Assembly (NCBI GenBank): GCA_029641185.1
Contig: JAPWGK010000034.1
Span: 124,001 to 188,000 of the forward strand
Length of the DNA stretch: 64,000 bases
Source: Pseudofabraea citricarpa
Taxonomy: Eukaryota; Ascomycota; Leotiomycetes; Helotiales; Dermateaceae
Direction of reading: 5' to 3'
Of the stretch, positions 11,606 to 23,434 are shown piece by piece (position 1 is the first letter of the stretch; the number at the start of each line of letters is the position of its first letter). A program made the position numbers and the translations under genes. The notes under the pieces are model-generated. The model saw nothing but the letters and a program-made list of their open reading frames with translations. It made no database searches and was not told the DNA's origin.

Positions 11606-13445
11606 ATGAATTTTCGCTTTTGGCAGATGCATAATCAGTCGACTAAGCCGCCTGTATTTTTGAAATTCAGAAGCTCGACTACGTATATTTATTCGAGTAT
11701 AGGAGTTGCAGTCTTTACAGTGAGTTTAATGTTCCCTCTGTTAAAAGGTGTTAGAAATCACTCGATTGGTGTAAAATTAACAACCCCATATTTTGGTTCT
11801 TTCCAGTCAGTTTATCAAGCAGAAACTCGTTACTTACTTTACGTCTGCAGGATTTATTCCTATATGGGATCATCGTTCCAGTACTACCGTTCGCATTGAC
11901 TACTAGAGTGGGAATCAAAGAAGAAGATGGTAAGAATATTCAGCTTTGAGGAAGCTAACCAATCCCATGTTTAACATGCTCCATATTAGAGCACGGTTTT
12001 AACGATACCTAGTTCAACACTGGATCTCCATCCTCCTAGCTGTCTATGGAGTTGCCTTACTCGTCACGTCGCGTAAGTTCAGCGGCCCCTTTTCTCAGCA
12101 TTGTTCTCGGTTCTAAACCCACACAGCATTTTCCGGTTACTTCGCAGACCATACGACGTCCCGCCAGGCACCGCTATTGATTGGATTACTCGCCCTGGCT
12201 GGAAGTACGCTGATGCTCTGCCTTGCCAGATCCATCGCGCTCTTCGTGCTCGGCCGGATCCTGCAAGGATGTTCAGCGGCAGTTGTGTGGTCTGTCGGTA
12301 TCGCTCTATTGGTTGATACTGCCGATAAAGACGAGGTCGGTCAAGCGTTAGGTTACGTGGGTATCGCCATGACTATGGGCATCATGCTTGCGCCTTTATT
12401 GGGCGGGCTTGTGTTTGAACGAGCTGGCTTTGTGGCGGTGTTTGGAATGGCTTTTGGGTTGCTGGGCCTAGATACTGTCATGCGACTTACACTGATCGAG
12501 AAGAAGTTTGCTGTCAAGTGGATTCCGGAGGACAGAGGGGCGGAGTCAACTCAAGAGTCTCCAGAGCAGTCGTCTGATGAAGGAGATAAGCACAATAGCA
12601 TGGATATCAGTACTTCCACCTTGAACGGCTCAGTTGGTCCAGGGAAAGGAGAGAAAGACGAGAGGGCACAAATTGCAGTATCAATCAACTCGGCACCTTC
12701 AGACCGACCCTCAGAATCCTCCAAAGGGCCACAAGGTCTCCTCGCCCGGATCAAGAACTCGTCATTCGTCGTCCTGCTCTCATCACCTCGCATATTCGCA
12801 GCCCTCGTGGGGATCCTCACACAAGCCACCCTCCTGACATCTTTCGACGCCGTCCTTCCCATCTTCGTCAAGACCACCTTTCTCTGGCCGAGTCTCAGCG
12901 CCGGTCTGATCTTCCTGCCTCTCGTCATCCCTTCTCTGCTGGCGCCTATTTTCGGATGGGCATCGGATCGATACGGAGCGCGGTGGATTTCGACAGCAGG
13001 ATTCCTGCTCGTGATCCCCTTCTACGTCCTGCTGCAACTGGTGACGGAGAACACGATCCGGCAGAAAGTTCTGCTCTGTGGTCTCTTGGTCGGGGCTAGT
13101 TTTGCACTGAGCGCCATCATGACGCCGCTGATGGCCGAGATCACATATGCTCTGCACGCGGTGGAGAAGAAGAATCCGGGCATTTTTGGTGCCAAGGGCG
13201 CGTATGCTCAGGCTTATAGCTTGTTCAATATTGCCTTTGCCGGTGGTGCTGTCGTTGGTCCCTTGTGGGCTGGTATGGTTAGAGATTCGGCCGGCTGGAC
13301 TACCATGTCTTGGAGCTTGGGACTTCTGGCTGGCGTGATGGTGATTCCGAATGTGGTCTTCGTTGGTGGAAGACTCGGGAAGAAGACTGAAGATACAGAG
13401 TCTGCAATAGAAGGGGATGCAGAGATACCAAAAAGTACGGTCTAG
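11606..13445 (+). CDS. MFS transporter, DHA1/vesicular-amine-transporter-like
   Basis: Exons 11606-11719, 11851-11929, 12013-12072 and 12127-13445 give 523 residues. Splicing reconstructs the first segments as SSIGVAVFT-DLFLYGIIVPVLPFA, then EED-VQHWISILLAVYGVALLV and TS-PFSGYFADHTTSRQ, the usual loop 2-3 motif of drug:proton antiporters. GRILQGCSAAVVWSVGIALLVDT matches segments 4-5 of this group. A long acidic/serine loop (about residues 205-260) separates the two six-helix halves, and the second half contains GWASDRYGARW. Expected role: proton-coupled efflux or vacuolar uptake of an amine, drug or metabolite. It is the only exporter-type gene near the oxidase group. Confidence 0.85.
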
Positions 13446-13775
13446 CTTTCCGTTCAATGCTCAGATCCTTTACAGCATCTAATAAAAAATATTTTCATCC
13501 ATGATGTTTCGAAGGTTATCTCTATGCAGCAACAACTGGTAGGAATCTCCTTGTTGAGCTAGTAATCTTGCTAACTCATAGAAAATCCTAGTTCTATTTC
13601 CCCAGCGAAACAAGCTATACCTAGAGCCTACACCTGTGTTCATCGCATAAGGTTTATAAGCAGCAAGACATACGAAAATAAGCGACCGCGGTCCCCAATC
13701 CCAATCCAGCCAGTTTCAAATCCAGCACTCCAAATTCTAAGCGACCCCGTTTTTTCAGCAAAGTAGAAGCCCATT

Positions 13776-14209
13776 ATGTATGCGCAAGCACTTAATCCAA
13801 CAGATGCAGCGCAGGTGTACAGCACGGGTGGTGCAACCGTTGCTTTATTAGCCAATGGGTTGTTCCCGTTGTTTGTGGTTGAGCAGAACAGCTGCTCGTT
13901 TAGCGGGCGTCGCTTCTGGCGTGGGGGATATGGCGAGGGCGTGGCAGGGCTTTGGAGCTATCTAGGTGGCACGAGGAATCTGAGCTGGTGTGATGGGTTG
14001 AAGACGAATGTGTGCATCATTAGGCGGAATAAGTTGCAGGCTTTACAGCTGGCAAGAGTGCAGGATCTAGGAGGTGAGGTGATGTGGAACAGGAGAGTTG
14101 AGAACCACTGAGTGAAGGCTCGTTTTGGCCATGGCCATAATGATGCGCTTGTGGACTTGCTAGTTGGTGCTGATGGCTTACGGTCGGAAGCAACCACCAA
14201 AACTGCATA
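13776..14209 (+). pseudogene. remnant of an FAD-dependent (salicylate hydroxylase-like) monooxygenase
   Basis: The frame from 13776 contains TGGATVALLANGL, reminiscent of the substrate-side segment of class A flavin monooxygenases. It then has RRNKLQALQLARVQDLGGEV and an RVE strand ending in a stop at 14109-14111. Reading through in the same frame continues as VKARFGHGHNDALVDLLVGADGLRSE, which is the highly conserved second FAD motif (DLLVGADG) at the expected distance. The N-terminal GxGxxG strand and the C-terminal half are missing. Truncation at both ends plus an internal stop indicates decay. It may once have belonged to the adjacent cluster. An unrecognised intron over the stop is the alternative, but no good donor/acceptor pair is evident. 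Confidence 0.55.
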
Positions 14210-14380
14210 AACCTACGCATGCTGAGGAAAGTATATATTCTACTTGAAGAAAACGGATTGGAAGATTCGCTCGATAACTCTTAGACTCGAGAGTCAGTCA
14301 TTGCTCTGATATGCCTCATAAAAGAGGTACGAAGATGAAGCTCAAAGACGTGGATGCATATCCTGCTCTGGAGTCTATTA

Positions 14381-14401
14381 TTTTTTTTTTTTTTTTTTTT
14401 T
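14381..14401 (+). repeat. poly-T tract of 21 bases
   Basis: A pure run of T at 14381-14401, shortly after the monooxygenase remnant. It could be the poly-A end of a reverse-strand retrotransposed copy or a simple slippage tract. No target-site duplication was recognised. Confidence 0.85.
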
Positions 14402-14915
14402 CAAAATCATACTAGGAAAGCTGCCGTAATGATTCTTGCTGTATGATCATGAAACTTCAAGTTTAGGAAAGACCAAGAATTATAAGGGACTCGGAGTGTT
14501 GCTGGGATTCCGTGGATGTGTAGCACAAAAAGACAGAATAAGCGCACGAGTATCTGTGCCAGCCAGGATAACATGCTCAAACCTGGAGGGCATTGGTTAC
14601 TACTAGATGAATGTTTACTCCGAATCGGTATCGTCCAGTGTCGAAAATTCGAATTGCATTGATGGTTGACGTCGCAATCTTCCGTCTCGGCTGGGGAGCT
14701 GAGAAATCACGTGGACTGTTTGCACTGTTTGCAAGGCCGGCAAAAATTCTCTAGCGTGCCCCACTCGTTTAGCGTGGCCCAGAAATGTATATAAACTGGG
14801 CTTCTCTCGAACTTCTTTCAAAATCATGTCGACTTTACTTCATAGAATCGTGAGTACCTCCTATATCAACAACCTCCAACACGACAGCCGCTGACCACGT
14901 CCGCCTTGCAGATTT

Positions 14916-15161
14916 CTATAGTAAACGACCTCTTCTTAGTTCTCTACACGAGCTACAGATGCCAATCCGGACGATGAGCCGATCCTCAATGCCCCAAAGT
15001 GAAGCCGTTTTGCTCCCGCACTGTCTGCAAAGATGGCGGTCATGCTCCTCGCGAGAAGACTGTAGAGGGAGTGGTGATGATCTTGGCCCCTTCTCTGTTG
15101 GCTTCGGTCGCAGAGCTGGGGAGGGTGTTGATGGACGTCTGACGGATCCTTCTTTTTTCAT
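14916..15161 (-). CDS. possible small protein with a GATA-like C-x2-C ... C-x2-C finger
   Basis: From ATG at 15161 on the reverse strand an 81-codon frame encodes a basic Ser/Pro-rich N-terminus. It then has CRQCGSKTASLWG and, 18 residues after the second Cys, CSSC. GATA-type fingers have C-x2-C-x17-C-x2-C with a conserved T-x-LW, so the pattern is close but one residue too long and lacks the usual NACG. It ends shortly after the finger. No upstream exon was identified. A canonical-looking GTGAGT..CTGAC..CAG intron is readable on the opposite strand (14850-14911), so the transcribed strand is uncertain. Confidence 0.3.
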   Translation of the reverse strand: MKKEGSVRRPSTPSPALRPKPTEKGPRSSPLPLQSSREEHDRHLCRQCGSKTASLWGIEDRLIVRIGICSSCRELRRGRLL

Positions 15162-15218
15162 TGTGCTCCTTTTGGCTTGTTCCAAGGACGCGAAGAAATA
15201 TGATAGATTGGTAGACGG

Positions 15219-17041
<1,823 letters not shown>

Positions 17042-17469
17042 TCAATCGAAGAAGACAGAAAGACAAGACGAGACGGAACCTTGACGACCCAAAAACAGAC
17101 CCGTACCACACGCACCATCCCACACTCATCCAAACGCGCATACACTCACACACGAGCACAAGACCTCTTCTCCGGCCAGCTTCTCCAGGCAGGCAGCGCT
17201 TGTCTCTGGCCTTTGGCTTGCATCTGGCCTTCCTATTTGAATTTGCTCTTCCTCGCTCTTCTCCTTTTTTTTTCTGTCCTTATCCATCCAATCTCTCGCG
17301 CTGCTCGTTACTTGCATACTGCACGGCATAGCTAGCTACATATTCATCAACCACAACCACTCACAGCACATCGCATCACCACATATCATATTACATTCAA
17401 CCACTCACAATAGATCACATCACATACAACCACTCATAACAGATCATAACCCTACATACAACACATTCA

Positions 17470-17775
17470 CCGCGATATAAACCAACCTAGATTGAATCAG
17501 AAAGTCTTCTGCGATAGGCTCCTCGCATATCATATCACATACACCACTCATACCAGATCACATCACATTCACCACAACATAAACCAACCCAGATTGAATC
17601 AGGAAGTCTTCCACGATAGGCTCCTCGCATAGTCACTTATCGCATCTCATCACCACAACATAAACCAACCGAGATCAAGCCAAAAGTCTGCCGCGATAGG
17701 CTCCTCGCATAACCACACATCGCAATCCAAAGCAAGCGAGATCAAACGTCAAATCTTCAACGATAGGCTCCTCAC
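17470..17775 (+). repeat. four diverged tandem copies ending in GATAGGCTCCTC, in the leader of the next gene
   Basis: The core cgataggctcctcgcat recurs at about 17512, 17614, 17694 and (truncated) 17761. Each copy is preceded by related text: acataaaccaacc, a gagat/agatt-led stretch, then agtctt or similar. Spacings are about 101, 80 and 69 bases. The last copy ends six bases before the ATG at 17781. Copies differ by indels in the CACATCACAT-type spacer. This is sequence duplication seen directly; a role in translation or mRNA control is inference. Confidence 0.8.
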
Positions 17776-17780
17776 AATCC

Positions 17781-18317
17781 ATGCCTCATCACCACCACCG
17801 CAACAGCCACAGCGGGGGATACTTCGAGCGAGACCGACACGGGGAGCGAATCGTGCTGACACCACCACGACGTTCGCGGTCCCATTCACACTCGCACTCA
17901 CACTCCCATTCACACTCACACTCGCGCGAGCCAAGCATGCGCACCCTGCTCAACGAGAGCGAAGAATTCTGCGCCGAGCTGTCGCTCGAGAACGCCGCCC
18001 TCCGGCACGAGCTCTCGCTGGCACAATCGCAAGGCTGGGAGTCGACGCGGCTGCGCAACGAGCTGGTCGCGCTGAGGAACGAGCGGGACGGCGTGAGGGA
18101 GCGCGCCCTGGCCGAGCAGGAGCGCGTGCGCGTCCTCAGGCGCGAGCGCGATTCCCTGAGGGACCGCGTGGCCGAGCTGCTGGACGACGTCAGCTTGTCG
18201 AGGAAGAGGGCTCGCGAGCGTGATGATGTCGCGCGCGCGCTGGAGCGGAGGCTCGTGGAGAAGAATGCTGTGATCGAGACGCTGAGGCGGCTGGTTCGCG
18301 ACTATGGCGGGGTGTGA
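17781..18317 (+). CDS. small Arg/Glu-rich coiled-coil protein with a His-Ser repeat
   Basis: Single-exon frame of 178 residues from ATG 17781. Residues 1-50 are His/Arg/Ser-rich, with an alternating Ser-His run (about residues 34-48) encoded by a CACTCN repeat. Residues ~60-175 form a long, highly charged helix with heptad character (LRNELVALRNERDGVRERAL, VRVLRRERDSLRDRVAEL). GC content is much higher than in the flanking DNA, which supports real coding. No enzymatic motif; I do not recognise a named family. Its architecture resembles the next gene (basic low-complexity head plus coiled coil), so the two may have related functions. A cytoskeletal or scaffold role is possible but unproven. Confidence 0.6.
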   Translation: MPHHHHRNSHSGGYFERDRHGERIVLTPPRRSRSHSHSHSHSHSHSHSREPSMRTLLNESEEFCAELSLENAALRHELSLAQSQGWESTRLRNELVALRNERDGVRERALAEQERVRVLRRERDSLRDRVAELLDDVSLSRKRARERDDVARALERRLVEKNAVIETLRRLVRDYGGV

Positions 18318-20190
18318 ATGTTTTCTTGTGGGTTGGGGATCTGGGGATCTGGGGGTTTGGGATTTGTTCTTTTGTTCTTCTTGTTTAGACTTGGCTGCTT
18401 GCTTGCCTGCTTCTTTTCTCTCTGGTATTGCATGGATTCAAAGGGAATCGGTTGGGTCTGGCTTGGGTTGGAATAGCGAGCGGGAGGCTATGATTGTATT
18501 TTTGTTTTTCTCTTCTTCTTTAATAGCGATATACCCCTTGTACGTCGAGGCACAGGCACAGGCAGAGATGAGACTGAGTTCTCTACCCAAGGAGAGGAAA
18601 GAAGGGAGAGGAGAGAGAAGAGAGAATAGAGAAGAGAGTAGAAGAAGACTAGGAGCAATCCAATCTATCATAGCTGTATGTATTAGTAACTACAAATCTT
18701 TCCTGATATACTTCTTTTCCCTTGTCCAACTCATCCTCCTCTCTAGATGTCTTATTAATCAACCTTAGCTGTAGCTATACTCAATCACTCGGAAATACTA
18801 TATAGCTCTCGTCGCTATAGTAAATGACATGAACCTGACATGACAAGTACGTCGCGTAACGCACCCACTCGCACTCGCACTCGCAGTTGCACAAGCGACG
18901 CGTCTCCCTCTTTTTTCTTTCTTTTTTTTTCTCCTTCTCTTTCTAGTCTCTTTTCACGTACAGCAGAATCAGGCAGACGAGACAAGATAGAAGACAGAGA
19001 AGAAAGTCATGTGAAGAAGAAGAGCGAAAACAGAAGTGCAACAGTAGATCCCGAGAAAGGATTTCGCATTCGACTACTGGAGGCGTCTAAAGTTAGAAGA
19101 TGTCGTCGGATGAGGTAGTGATGGTGATGGTGGGTAGGTAGATAGAAGGAATCTCCACACTTGCAATCCTGCACCTCTCCTCTCGCATCTCCCCTCGTGA
19201 TCAGAATGCCACATGACATGACATGACATGAACAAGAACATGCAGACGATACTCGGAAAAGAGAGGAAGGAAGGAAGGAAGGGAAAATCATCTGACTCAC
19301 ACCCCGTCCTCAGTCAAGTCACCACTCGCGCCAGAAGACTTTATGCAGCCTCTGTATAATCCAATCCAATCCCATCCAGTGCAATCCAATGATCCAATCC
19401 ACCCCACCCCAGCACAAAATCCCCTTCCCCTCCCCTCCCCTCGGCACCGCCCCGCTCACCACCTCGTCGTACCCTATACCCAATCAGGAGCGTCGCGCAC
19501 CACGGCCGCACGTATTTCTGCCTATGGACACCGAGACACCCCCAGCGCAGAGCCGCAAAGAATGGGGCAGAGCAGGTGCAGCGAGAGCCCGGCGAGTTGC
19601 CTTGCAAGGCTCAGCTGCGCGTCGGCGACACCAGCCAGGCAACGACCATTTACTAATCCGACTGCGCGCCAATCAGAACCCGCGCATCCGGTGAGTGCTG
19701 GTGTGAGTCTTTTTTCTCTCTTGTTCTTCGCTCGTCGCTTTCCCGCAAAGGGACCCCAATGCTCTTGCTCTTGCTCTGTGTGAGAGAGAGGGAGGGAGTG
19801 AGGGAGAGGGAGGTCTGCGCTTGCCTGAGCTGGCCTGGCCTGGCCTGGGCTGTGTGGATGGGAAAGGTATGAGTCGTAGGCAGTGCAGGCAGCAGAAAGG
19901 AGGATCATGGTCAGACAGAAAAGACAGAAGCTTGCTTGTCAATTACACCAGAAGAGGAACAAGAGACTTCGACCCTTCTTTTATATATCTGATCCCTCGG
20001 CCTCTCCAACCCAACTCCTCTCCCAACCCTATCTCATTGTTCAGCTCGAGACAGCCTTGCATTGCAACTCTCGCTATCCACCACACAATATACTCACTCG
20101 CCCGCCCTACCTGCATCAGACTTGACCTGATCACCTCACGTGTTCCGTCCTCGACCAATCTCACAGAAGAGCAGACCGACAACCAGCAAC
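18318..20190. other. intergenic region between two coiled-coil genes
   Basis: No gene supported. Contains GA- and CT-rich tracts (for example 18590-18650 and 18905-18945), an ACATG/GACAT short repeat at about 19208-19230 and C-rich patches at 19400-19450. The last ~300 bases are the pyrimidine-rich leader of the gene at 20191. Overlapping frames on both strands lack any family signature. Confidence 0.5.
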
Positions 20191-21018
20191 ATGTCATCGC
20201 ACAAGGAGAAGAAGAAGGTGCACTACTCGTCGACGACCAAAGGAAGCCATTCGCACCGCACGCCTCGGGATCGCGACTCGGGCATCGGCTCGCTATCCAG
20301 CAGCCGCGCATCGCTCGGGACCAACGACGCGCCCTACGAGTCCGACTACTACTACAACACGGCCGACGAGCAGCGCCAGAACCTGACGGCCGTGCAAGAA
20401 GCCCTGGACGCCGCCAACGAGCGCATCCGCAAGCTCGAGCACGCCAACGCCGAGCTCGACAAGCTGCTCAAGAAGGCCCACGAGGAGCGCCGCGAGTACA
20501 AGAGCGACTGCGGCGCCCTGACGCTCCAGAATGACGAGCTGAGAAAGGAGAACAAGGAGCTCAGGAGGGAGAGGGAGAAGGGCAGTCCGCGGTTGAGAGG
20601 CGGCAGTGGCACGCCGCCTCAGGCTCCGTCGTCGTCGTCGAATCGACCTTCGTCATCGTCGCAACAGCAGCAGCAACAGCCTCGTCCGGCGAGATCTTCA
20701 TCGACGAGGCGGAGAGATGATGAGAGACCGTCGACTTCTTCTTCCTCGTCGACTCAGCAACCACACGTCCGCACCCGAGAACCGGGTGAGCAGCGCTCGT
20801 CCTATAAACCCCCGCCAGCAGCTCCGCAACCACCGCCAACGTCGTCGAGCAATCCCTTCAAACCGACCATGGCCCGTCGAGGATCAGTGTCGTACTCACC
20901 GCAGTACGTGCTCTCGTCCGTCGCACAGGATTATGTCGCGACAACTCCGAGGACGGTGAGCACTCGACCCGAGGAGCTCTATCCGAATGATGGGGCCTAC
21001 CATCCTTATCCGTTGTGA
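20191..21018 (+). CDS. coiled-coil protein with Ser/Gln/Pro-rich tail
   Basis: 275 residues from ATG 20191 (context CAACATGTC). The N-terminus is Lys/Ser/His-rich (MSSHKEKKKVHYSSTTKGSH) and includes RDSGIGSLSSS, a likely phosphorylation-rich patch. Residues ~60-150 form a coiled coil (DAANERIRKLEHANAELDKL, LQNDELRKENKELRREREKG). The rest is disordered, Ser/Gln/Pro-rich, and ends in a conserved-looking tail with RRGSVSYSPQYV. No catalytic motif. The head-coil layout resembles the gene at 17781. I do not recognise a characterised family; structural or adaptor function is inferred only from architecture. Confidence 0.72.
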   Translation: MSSHKEKKKVHYSSTTKGSHSHRTPRDRDSGIGSLSSSRASLGTNDAPYESDYYYNTADEQRQNLTAVQEALDAANERIRKLEHANAELDKLLKKAHEERREYKSDCGALTLQNDELRKENKELRREREKGSPRLRGGSGTPPQAPSSSSNRPSSSSQQQQQQPRPARSSSTRRRDDERPSTSSSSSTQQPHVRTREPGEQRSSYKPPPAAPQPPPTSSSNPFKPTMARRGSVSYSPQYVLSSVAQDYVATTPRTVSTRPEELYPNDGAYHPYPL

Positions 21019-21275
21019 AGAGGAGGTAGAGTGGCATTCGCTTGAAAAAACAGAACATGACACCATGGCGGGGAAGTGGAGGGGAGAGAAGGTTTAATTT
21101 GTGTCTCCGAGACGACTCCACTCTTGAGCGATGGTGACTAAACCAGCCTCCATCCCACTTCATCCAACATCGACATTGAGTCACCATCTTTCTTTCTTTC
21201 TTTCTTTCTTGCAAGAGAAAAGAAACATATCAATTGGTAGTCTGTCGAACAATTGGTAGCATCCTCACCGTCAGA

Positions 21276-22109
21276 ATGCCTAAGTTCTACGATACCATCT
21301 CGGACGACCTCGCCGAATGGGCCATGGCCCAAGCCGTCTTCTTTACAGGCTCGGCACCACTTACAGGGTCACACATCAACATCTCACCCAAAGGTATTTT
21401 GGACTCTCAAACAACAAAAAAAAAAAAAAAAAACTCACACACGATCCCCACAGGTCTCCCCTCATCAACCTTCACCATCCTCTCGCCCACCCAATGCGCC
21501 TACATCGACGCGACCGGCTCGGGATCCGAGACCATCTCGCACATCTACGAGAACGGGCGGGTCACCATCATGTTCTGCAGCTTCGGGCCGTCACCACGAA
21601 TCATGCGCTTCTTCTGCACGGGCAAGGTGATCGAATGGGATTCGCCATCCTTCACGAGCCTCGTATCGCAGATGAAGAAAGACAAGAAGGTCGAGGGAGC
21701 GCGAGCCGTCATCCTGCTCGACGTGTGGAAGGTACAGACGAGCTGCGGCTACGGGGTACCGAAGCTCTCTGGCTCGTCTTTTAGCGAGGAGACAGAGACG
21801 GGCTGGGGGTTCGAGGATCGGAACACCCTCGGCCACTGGGCTGGTCAGAAAGTCGAGAAGGGCGAGATGCAGCACTACCAGATGGAGTGGAATGCCAAGA
21901 GCCTCGACTCGCTGCCGGGACTGAGGAGTGCGCGCAGAGATCGCGGCGAGTGGCTCTGGCTGTCGGATCGCCTGGGTGTTTTCCGCAGGGTCGGCGGGCA
22001 GAGGGAGGCGCTGCTCGTCGGGGTGTTTTTGGGGGTTTTGGTCGTGCTTGCTGCGCAGGCGGCTCTTGTGGGTGGGAAGGCTGGTTTTTTGGGTTCAGGC
22101 GTTCGGTAG
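21276..22109 (+). CDS. pyridoxamine 5'-phosphate oxidase-like FMN-binding split-barrel protein
   Basis: Exons 21276-21393 and 21454-22109 give 257 residues. The sequence MPKFYDTISDDLAEWAMAQA, then HINISPKG-LPSSTFTILSP across the splice, and CAYIDATGSGSETISHIYEN match the conserved fungal PNPOx-like family. In this family the split barrel binds a flavin; substrates are mostly unknown. RVTIMFCSF and AVILLDVWKVQTSCGYGVP are further family blocks. A hydrophobic C-terminal segment (LLVGVFLGVLVVLAAQAALV) suggests a membrane anchor. The 60-bp intron (21394-21453, with an 18-A run) has no stop and is a multiple of three, so intron retention would add 20 residues in frame. Confidence 0.85.
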   Translation: MPKFYDTISDDLAEWAMAQAVFFTGSAPLTGSHINISPKGILDSQTTKKKKKNSHTIPTGLPSSTFTILSPTQCAYIDATGSGSETISHIYENGRVTIMFCSFGPSPRIMRFFCTGKVIEWDSPSFTSLVSQMKKDKKVEGARAVILLDVWKVQTSCGYGVPKLSGSSFSEETETGWGFEDRNTLGHWAGQKVEKGEMQHYQMEWNAKSLDSLPGLRSARRDRGEWLWLSDRLGVFRRVGGQREALLVGVFLGVLVVLAAQAALVGGKAGFLGSGVR

Positions 22110-22317
22110 GAGGTTTTATTGGGGGTTGATGATACCATGGTGTTTTTCTTTCTAATGGGGGCTTGTTTTCGTGTAGCTGGCTGTAGAAGTAGCTGTAGCT
22201 GTAAGGAGTCGGTTTTATGTATGAGTTGTATGAATGGGCTGAATCATAATATGCGTGTCAAATCATCGAACTATCTTCTCTTCTCTTTTCCTTTTTTTCT
22301 TCGTCTCTCTTCTTCTA

Positions 22318-23040
22318 ACCTTGGATGACTTGACTTGACTTGACGTGACTTGACGTGACTTGACCTGATCTTGATCTTGATCTTGACAGTAACGTGAAGC
22401 GGTACTACACTCCTTAATCTAGAATCTCCACCGACTCTTATTATTTCGATCAGGCTCTTCTCACCCCACTCGCTTTCTTTTCTTCTTTCTTTTTTCTTTT
22501 TCTTTTTCTTTTTCTTTTTCTTTTTCTTTTTTTTTTTTTTCTTTTTTCTTTTTCTTCTTCTTTTTCTTTTTTCTTTTTCTTCTTCTTTTTCTTTTTCTTT
22601 TTCTTCTTCTTTTCTTGCTCTCGCTCTTGCTCTCGCTCTCACTCTTGCTCATGCTCATGCTCCGGCCCGCTTCGTCATCTTCCTCTTTTTATGTATATAT
22701 GTATATATATATGCTTCTCTACCTCTGTAGAGGTCTCTCCTGAAGAGAGAGAGAGAGAAAGAAGAAAAAGAAAGAAAAAAAGAAAAAAAGAAAGAGGAAA
22801 GAAAGAGGGGAGATCATTAGGGTATGAGACGTGCTGTGTAGGAGTAGGAGTTGGAGTAGGAGTAGTTAGTAGGAGTAGGAGTAGTTAGGGGGGGAAAGCA
22901 GAAAGTAGAAGGAGTTCCGATGGATAGATGGAATGGAATGGAAAGTCCCTCTCCTTTTTCTTTCTTTTCTTTCTTTCTTTCTTCCTTTCTTTTCTTTCTT
23001 TTCTTTTCTTTCTTTTCTTTCTTCCTCTCTCGCCTAAGTA
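22318..23040. repeat. simple-sequence block
   Basis: Consecutive low-complexity tracts: GACTTGACTT-type repeats with GATCTT copies (22327-22386), a long T/CTTTTT polypyrimidine tract (about 22485-22615), CTCGCTCTTG repeats (22615-22660), a GAGA/GAAAGA purine tract (22743-22812), GTAGGA repeats (22838-22886) and a CTTTCTTTCTTT tract (22953-23030). No gene is credible inside; frames rich in Lys-Glu or Arg-Ser come from the repeats. Confidence 0.85.
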
Positions 23041-23338
23041 TGCCCTGCCCTCTTCTCTTCCCCTCCTCTTGAGTCATGATCAAGTATCCTAACCAAGTAG
23101 AGCTATCGATAATAGCGGTCTCTTCTTTCTTTCTCAGGAGCATAATCTCAATCACAAGCAAGAGCAAGAGCAAAAGAACAAGCAAAAAGAGCTACGTGCG
23201 ACTGGGAGTGCTTATCTGGGTATCTATCTCCCCTCGGTTTGAAACAAATAAAAGCCGTATGATAAAAAAAAACCTCTTACCTCTTACCTCTTGCCTCTTT
23301 TCGCTCCAAGCCAATCTTCGGTTCAGGTAACCCTTACT

Positions 23339-23398
23339 CGCGATTATAGGTATAAACACGAACAAGAGAAGTATCCGTATCTATATCCGTATCCGTGA

Positions 23399-23434
<36 letters not shown>

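Noticed and set aside
19341..19942. Overlapping frames on both strands upstream of the second coiled-coil gene
   Set aside because: C-rich low-complexity DNA keeps several frames open; no conserved motif or splice sites.
22271..23185. Lys/Glu- and Arg/Ser-rich reverse frames
   Set aside because: Products of polypyrimidine and purine tracts.
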